Below are positions 60,418 to 64,000 of a DNA stretch of 64,000 nucleotides, piece after piece. Source of the stretch: an uncultured Clostridia bacterium (GTDB lineage Bacteria > Bacillota > Clostridia > Oscillospirales > Acutalibacteraceae); assembly GCA_947628665.1 (NCBI GenBank), contig CANRAU010000007.1, forward strand, positions 31,577 through 95,576, given 5' to 3'. Under the pieces are notes generated by a model, which was given only the letters and a program-made list of their open reading frames with translations, made no database searches and had not been told where the DNA came from. Position 1 is the first letter of the stretch. Each line of letters opens with the position of its first letter. The position numbers were made by a program, and so were the translations under genes.

Positions 60418-61022
60418 TGATTGGATTGAATATTTACGGTGCATATAAAAATGTACGCAATTCCGTATGGAAATTTTTGATTGACTTTAAAATCTCGGCT
60501 CTGCCTGTAGATTTAAAACAAATCGCAAAGCAGGCAGATATTCAGATTTTGCAAAACGCGGATGTGCATATATTGATGCCGTCGCAGTCCGGCTGTTCCT
60601 TGTTCGGCGGAGGCAAATGGTTTATAGTGTATGACGACTCAGACAGTATCCAGCGTCGCCGTTTTACAATCGCGCATGAATTTGGTCATATATTTTTAGG
60701 TCATGAACTGAAAGATGGCTACCGTCACACGCGCACCTTTGCAGAGGACAAGCCGCAATATGAGACCGAAGCGGATATTTTTGCAAGCCGACTGCTCATG
60801 CCTGCGTGTGTGCTTTGGGGACTGAATTTGCACACCGCACAGGAAATTGCAGCGGTCTGCAACGTGAGCCTTACCGCAGCACAGATACGAGCCAAACGCA
60901 TGAAAGAACTCTACGCGCGAAATATGTTTGGCACGCATCCGCTTGAACGGCGCGTGATGGAACAGTTTAAACCATATATAATCAGTAAAAATCCCGAAGC
61001 GATCCGCTTCGGGGAAGAATAG
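60417..61022 (+). CDS. ImmA/IrrE-type metallopeptidase
   Basis: 201 aa from GTG 60417, or 198 aa from TTG 60426, which is better spaced from GGGTGA. RFTIAHEFGHIFLGHE carries the HExxH zinc site, and ETEADIFASRLLMPA the third ligand region. It should cleave the CI-like repressor after DNA damage or another signal. It is in the plus-strand lysogeny operon. Confidence 0.9.
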   Translation: MIGLNIYGAYKNVRNSVWKFLIDFKISALPVDLKQIAKQADIQILQNADVHILMPSQSGCSLFGGGKWFIVYDDSDSIQRRRFTIAHEFGHIFLGHELKDGYRHTRTFAEDKPQYETEADIFASRLLMPACVLWGLNLHTAQEIAAVCNVSLTAAQIRAKRMKELYARNMFGTHPLERRVMEQFKPYIISKNPEAIRFGEE

Positions 61023-61072
61023 AGGAGGATTTTATGTATTGTCAAAAATGTGGAAAAGAAGTGAGCGGAAAC
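60992..61072 (+). repeat. 81-bp direct repeat, copy 1
   Basis: Matches 61741-61821 with one mismatch. It holds the last codons of the ImmA-like gene with a CCGAAGCG/CGCTTCGG hairpin, the AGAGGAGG ribosome site and the first 13 codons of the next gene. Confidence 0.9.
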
Positions 61073-61714
61073 TACTGCTCAAATTGCGGAGCGGCTGTCG
61101 TCACCTTGCCTAACGACGCCATAGAGCAGACGGCGACGGAACCTATTACAACTTCTGCCCCCGATTTCCCTGTTAAAAAAGTCAGGTCCTCTAAGCCTCT
61201 ACATATAATCGGGATTATTCTTTCTATTCTCAATTTTTTTGCCACAGCTTATTTAATCTTTACTTCTGCATTATCATTTGATGTCGATTATGTCGACGTT
61301 ACGATATGGATAGCAGCTTGTTGCGCGCCATTTTCCCTCTCGGTACTCCTCGGTTCTGCTTTCCGAGGAAAAAGTAAAATTGTGTCATCTATTTTTTATA
61401 TGCTCTCCATCTTCCCCTCAATCTTTTTGTGCTGCATAAATGTTGCTTACACGGGGGACTTTCTTATATCTGCACTTCTCACGATTCCATTTGTTGTATG
61501 TGCTTGGATTTTTGGAAATCGCTGTGTACCCCAAAAAACTGCAAAGGTACAGATTTTAGCCTATGCTTTATTTGTCGCTTTGATTGGCGGTTTGGTTCTT
61601 TATCTATATAGCGGGGAAATTGCCCTCAATCATGCTGCAAGTGAATTGTTTGAAGGAATGGCCGAATACAGTTTTATGGATGAAGTCGAAACAGCAAAAA
61701 ATTTGTTTGAGTAA
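61034..61714 (+). CDS. Zinc-ribbon multi-helix membrane protein
   Basis: 226 aa behind AGAGGAGG. The N-terminal zinc ribbon (YCQKCGKEVSGNYCSNCG) and a linker lead to about five TM helices (IIGIILSILNFFATAYLIF, among others). A short cytosolic or external tail follows. It lies in the lysogeny module between protease and integrase, so it is probably made by the lysogen. Superinfection exclusion or a stress role is possible; no proof. Confidence 0.75.
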   Translation: MYCQKCGKEVSGNYCSNCGAAVVTLPNDAIEQTATEPITTSAPDFPVKKVRSSKPLHIIGIILSILNFFATAYLIFTSALSFDVDYVDVTIWIAACCAPFSLSVLLGSAFRGKSKIVSSIFYMLSIFPSIFLCCINVAYTGDFLISALLTIPFVVCAWIFGNRCVPQKTAKVQILAYALFVALIGGLVLYLYSGEIALNHAASELFEGMAEYSFMDEVETAKNLFE

Positions 61715-61740
61715 ACGGATTGGAAATATAAAATGATATT

Positions 61741-61821
61741 TCCCGAAGTGATCCGCTTCGGGGAAGAATAGAGGAGGATTTTATGTATTGTCAAAAATGT
61801 GGAAAAGAAGTGAGCGGAAAC
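61741..61821 (+). repeat. 81-bp direct repeat, copy 2
   Basis: Second copy, 749 bp from the first, with the hairpin, the ribosome site and the same opening MYCQKCGKEVSGN. Here the hairpin is not inside a gene. Confidence 0.9.
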
Positions 61822-62355
61822 GACACGCCCAAATCTGACCCCGCCCCCGCTGCGGCGGCAAGCAACGGTTCTGCGGAAAATGTTCCACCCGTCGAAAGCA
61901 CCGCTTCGACGGCGGACATCACCTCTACAGTCGGCGTTGATCCGACAAGCGACTCCGCCTCTACCAAAAGCTCCGATTTTAAAATTAAGATATTTTCCTA
62001 TATTATCGTTTTAATTCTCGTCTTTGGTATTTCTTTTGGCGTCGTTCATTTTCTGTTTGGCGGTAAGGAGGAAGAGGAACAACACCCGACTTTTATTGAT
62101 AATAAAGTTGCCGCTGAAATCGCCTTAGAGGATTATGTCAAGTATCCCGACACATTAGAACTCTCCTTCTACGAGGAAGATTGGCAGTTTGTAACAAATG
62201 ACAACAAGCGTGTAAAAATGGAAAGCACCTTTACTTGCCAAAATGCATTTGGCGTACCTGAACGGCATAGTTTCGTCTTAATCCTCACTTATTCTGATGA
62301 TTACGAAAATTTCACAATAAATGATTTGACTATCGACAAAGAGGAATACATATAA
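61783..62355 (+). CDS. Membrane protein with half zinc ribbon and extracellular domain
   Basis: 190 aa. It shares the first 13 residues and the ribosome site with the previous gene but loses the second CxxC, so the ribbon is incomplete. A Ser/Thr/Ala/Pro linker, one TM helix (IIVLILVFGISFGVVHFLF) and a soluble beta-rich domain follow. The domain resembles small exported lipoprotein-like proteins. It precedes the integrase. Confidence 0.75.
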   Translation: MYCQKCGKEVSGNDTPKSDPAPAAAASNGSAENVPPVESTASTADITSTVGVDPTSDSASTKSSDFKIKIFSYIIVLILVFGISFGVVHFLFGGKEEEEQHPTFIDNKVAAEIALEDYVKYPDTLELSFYEEDWQFVTNDNKRVKMESTFTCQNAFGVPERHSFVLILTYSDDYENFTINDLTIDKEEYI

Positions 62356-62426
62356 TATATCTTTCAACGGAATTAGATGTGATGTACCTTTTTAATGAAA
62401 TGATTTTCTCAAAATAGGGTGATTTT

Positions 62427-63563
62427 ATGCCAAAAAAATCCAACACGCGCCGTGCCGACGGAAGAATCGCTGTACAGGTATATCTTGGACGGGTAAACGG
62501 AAAACGGCAATATAAAACCGTCTATGGGAAAACACAGAAAGAAGCCGATCAAAAGGCTACTGCTCTGAAAGCAAAATTGAATAAGGGACTGGATATATCC
62601 GGTGGAAATGATACTTTCGGCGCATGGTCTACGTTTTGGTTACAGTCTAAAAAAGTAAACGTTGTGCCTGAGCATTATCATCTTCTTGAAAGTCGGCTGG
62701 CTTTTTTTACCCAAAGAATATCACAACAAAAAATAACAAGCATTCGTCCTGTAGATTTGCAGCCCATGTTTGATGAATTGTCCATTTGTAACCCGCACAC
62801 AGGAAAGCCTTCCGCAAAGAAAACACTGCGTTCCTATCACCAAATTCTTGTTTCTGTATTTGATTATGCAATTGATAATCGGATAATAGACTTCAACCCA
62901 GCTGAGAGAATTCACTTGTTGAAAACTGCTCCGCAAAAAACGCGTCGTGCATTAACCAAAGAAGAACGAAGGCGTGTTGACGAATTCGAGCATAGAGGAA
63001 AAACAGCAATCATGCTTTTGATGTACTCCGGTCTGCGCCGTGGCGAGGCAACCGCGCTTCGTTGGTCTGATATTGATTTGGTCAACGGCACTATCACTGT
63101 TTCGAGATCATATAACTATAAAGCAAAGGCTTTTAAATCTCCAAAAAACGGAAAATCCCGATGCGTTTTTATACCTAATAAATTAGTTCAATATTTGAAA
63201 CAAATACCTCATAAAAGCGAAAATGATTTTGTTATCGTTTCCGCAAAAGGAACTATGATGTCTATTGACGCATGGGATCGCCTTTTGGAAAGCTATCTTT
63301 TTCAAATGAACTATAAGTATGGCGGATTTACTTGCGGCTTACACACAAATGAAAAAATACCAATGGTGATCGAACCGTTTGGTCTACATGACCTTCGCCA
63401 TACATTCTGCACGATGATGTATGAAGCTGGAATTGACGTGCTTGTTGCGCAGGAGCAAATGGGACATGCCGACCCGAAAACTACTTTAAATATTTATACA
63501 CATCTGCAAATGGAACATAAAGCAACAAATATTTCAAAATTGAACGATTATTTGTCTGAGTAA
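62427..63563 (+). CDS. int: Prophage integrase, tyrosine recombinase
   Basis: 378 aa. An arm-binding AP2-like N-terminus (RIAVQVYLGRVNGKRQYKTVYGKT) is followed by a core-binding SAM-like domain. The catalytic domain has SGLRRGEATAL (Arg), GLHDLRHTF (His-Arg), GHADPKTT (His) and NIYTH (Tyr). It lies 185 bp from attR, the usual place. It recombines the tRNA-fMet core. Confidence 0.95.
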   Translation: MPKKSNTRRADGRIAVQVYLGRVNGKRQYKTVYGKTQKEADQKATALKAKLNKGLDISGGNDTFGAWSTFWLQSKKVNVVPEHYHLLESRLAFFTQRISQQKITSIRPVDLQPMFDELSICNPHTGKPSAKKTLRSYHQILVSVFDYAIDNRIIDFNPAERIHLLKTAPQKTRRALTKEERRRVDEFEHRGKTAIMLLMYSGLRRGEATALRWSDIDLVNGTITVSRSYNYKAKAFKSPKNGKSRCVFIPNKLVQYLKQIPHKSENDFVIVSAKGTMMSIDAWDRLLESYLFQMNYKYGGFTCGLHTNEKIPMVIEPFGLHDLRHTFCTMMYEAGIDVLVAQEQMGHADPKTTLNIYTHLQMEHKATNISKLNDYLSE

Positions 63564-63617
63564 ATGATAAAACGGAGCAAAAATCAGCTAACCAAAGCTG
63601 TTATTTTTTCCTCCATT

Positions 63618-63648
63618 TTTGACTTGTATTTGACTTGCATCTTTGACT
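63618..63648 (+). promoter_or_regulatory. Putative integrase arm-type sites, right end
   Basis: TTTGACTTGT, TTTGACTTGCAT and a partial TTTGACT in 11-13-bp steps, the same motif as at 28101-28124. Confidence 0.6.
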
Positions 63649-63701
63649 CTTTAAGTATAAAATTGGGCGAAATAGACTATTTTTTCAGATTTCCAAAAAG
63701 C

Positions 63702-63744
63702 AAAAAAGCCCCCGAAAGCCTTGTAAAACAAGCACTTTCGGGGG
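63702..63744 (-). terminator. Phage-supplied terminator for tRNA-fMet
   Basis: A 10-bp perfect stem CCCCCGAAAG/CTTTCGGGGG; on the minus strand it is followed by CTTTTTTG. It lies just inside attR and replaces the host terminator that was moved to 27961-28003. Confidence 0.8.
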
Positions 63745-63748
63745 TTTG

Positions 63749-63828
<80 letters not shown>

Positions 63829-63860
63829 ATATGGTGCGCACACTTGCTGTGTGCCTAAGT

Positions 63861-63889
63861 ATAATACTATACTCTTTTGCGTTTGTCAA
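63861..63889 (-). promoter_or_regulatory. Host promoter of tRNA-fMet
   Basis: On the minus strand TTGACA, 17 bp, TATTAT, about 30 bp before the tRNA gene and outside the prophage. Confidence 0.8.
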
Positions 63890-63974
63890 GCAAAATTTTA
63901 ATTTTTTCGTTTTATAAATTTTGAAGGTTGATTGTAAAATGAAATAGGACATATAGAAAAAGTCATAGCAGACG

Positions 63975-63983
63975 TGGTATAAT
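63975..63983 (+). promoter_or_regulatory. Extended -10 promoter near the window end
   Basis: TGGTATAAT on the plus strand, presumably serving a host gene beyond the window. No -35 is clear. Nothing else is seen between the tRNA promoter and the end. Confidence 0.45.
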
Positions 63984-64000
63984 TGAAGTTACCACACAAA

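Overview
The window looks like a chromosome segment of an uncultured gut-type Clostridia (Bacillota, near Oscillospirales/Christensenellales). The reasons are Gram-positive ribosome binding sites, a single-chain PurL of clostridial type, a PurO-type IMP cyclohydrolase paired with a stand-alone AICAR transformylase, DUF1846 and an IS3-family element. Lineage is inferred from gene content only.

Host part, 1 to about 28.0 kb. It opens with a cohesin-like, cysteine-repeat surface protein, a UvrD/PcrA-like helicase, a divergent MFS transporter with a long cytosolic tail, and an alpha/beta hydrolase. A purine operon follows (7.97-20.13 kb): purE-purC-purF-purM-purN-methyltransferase-purO-like-purH(AICARFT only)-purD-purL. 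It has a clear sigma-A type promoter and a leader terminator that looks like an attenuator. These enzymes cover most steps from PRPP to IMP; purB and purK are not in the window. Next come a small membrane-anchored protein, a DUF1846 protein with a hairpin right at its promoter start, CTP synthase (pyrG) and a tRNA-Tyr/tRNA-Thr pair.

Region 24.5-28.0 kb is accessory. It holds a relic of a phage right end, an apparently intact IS3-family element with matching terminal repeats and a 4-bp target duplication, a GNAT acetyltransferase and an ASCH-domain protein.

Prophage, 28,054-63,798 (about 35.7 kb). It is inserted in the 3' half of an initiator tRNA-fMet gene. A 50-bp perfect direct repeat marks both ends; the right copy completes the tRNA and the left copy is the displaced fragment. 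Layout from the right end: integrase, two zinc-ribbon membrane proteins, ImmA-like protease and CI-like repressor (plus strand); a four-operator switch region; then a minus-strand lytic operon. The lytic operon carries Cro/Xis-like regulators, a PAPS-reductase-like protein, a DUF6017 protein plus HUH-type Rep, a helicase-methyltransferase fusion and a cytosine-5 methyltransferase. These are followed by small zinc-binding proteins, a second tyrosine recombinase, a MazG-like protein, a RinA/ArpU-like late regulator, HNH and terminase. The structural block is HK97-like head genes and siphovirus tail genes, ending in holin and GH25 endolysin. A two-gene cargo unit (unknown protein plus XRE regulator) sits next to attL in the opposite direction. 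Every expected morphogenesis module is present, so the prophage looks intact. It has no recognisable RecA/Erf/Red-type recombinase or DnaB/DnaC replication pair; replication probably relies on the HUH Rep.

Most valuable second looks: the Rep/DUF6017 module with a divergent short RNA, the twin zinc-ribbon membrane proteins created by an 81-bp duplication, the internal tyrosine recombinase island, the PAPS-reductase-like protein with an altered PP-loop, and the attL-proximal gene pair flanked by related hairpin repeats.
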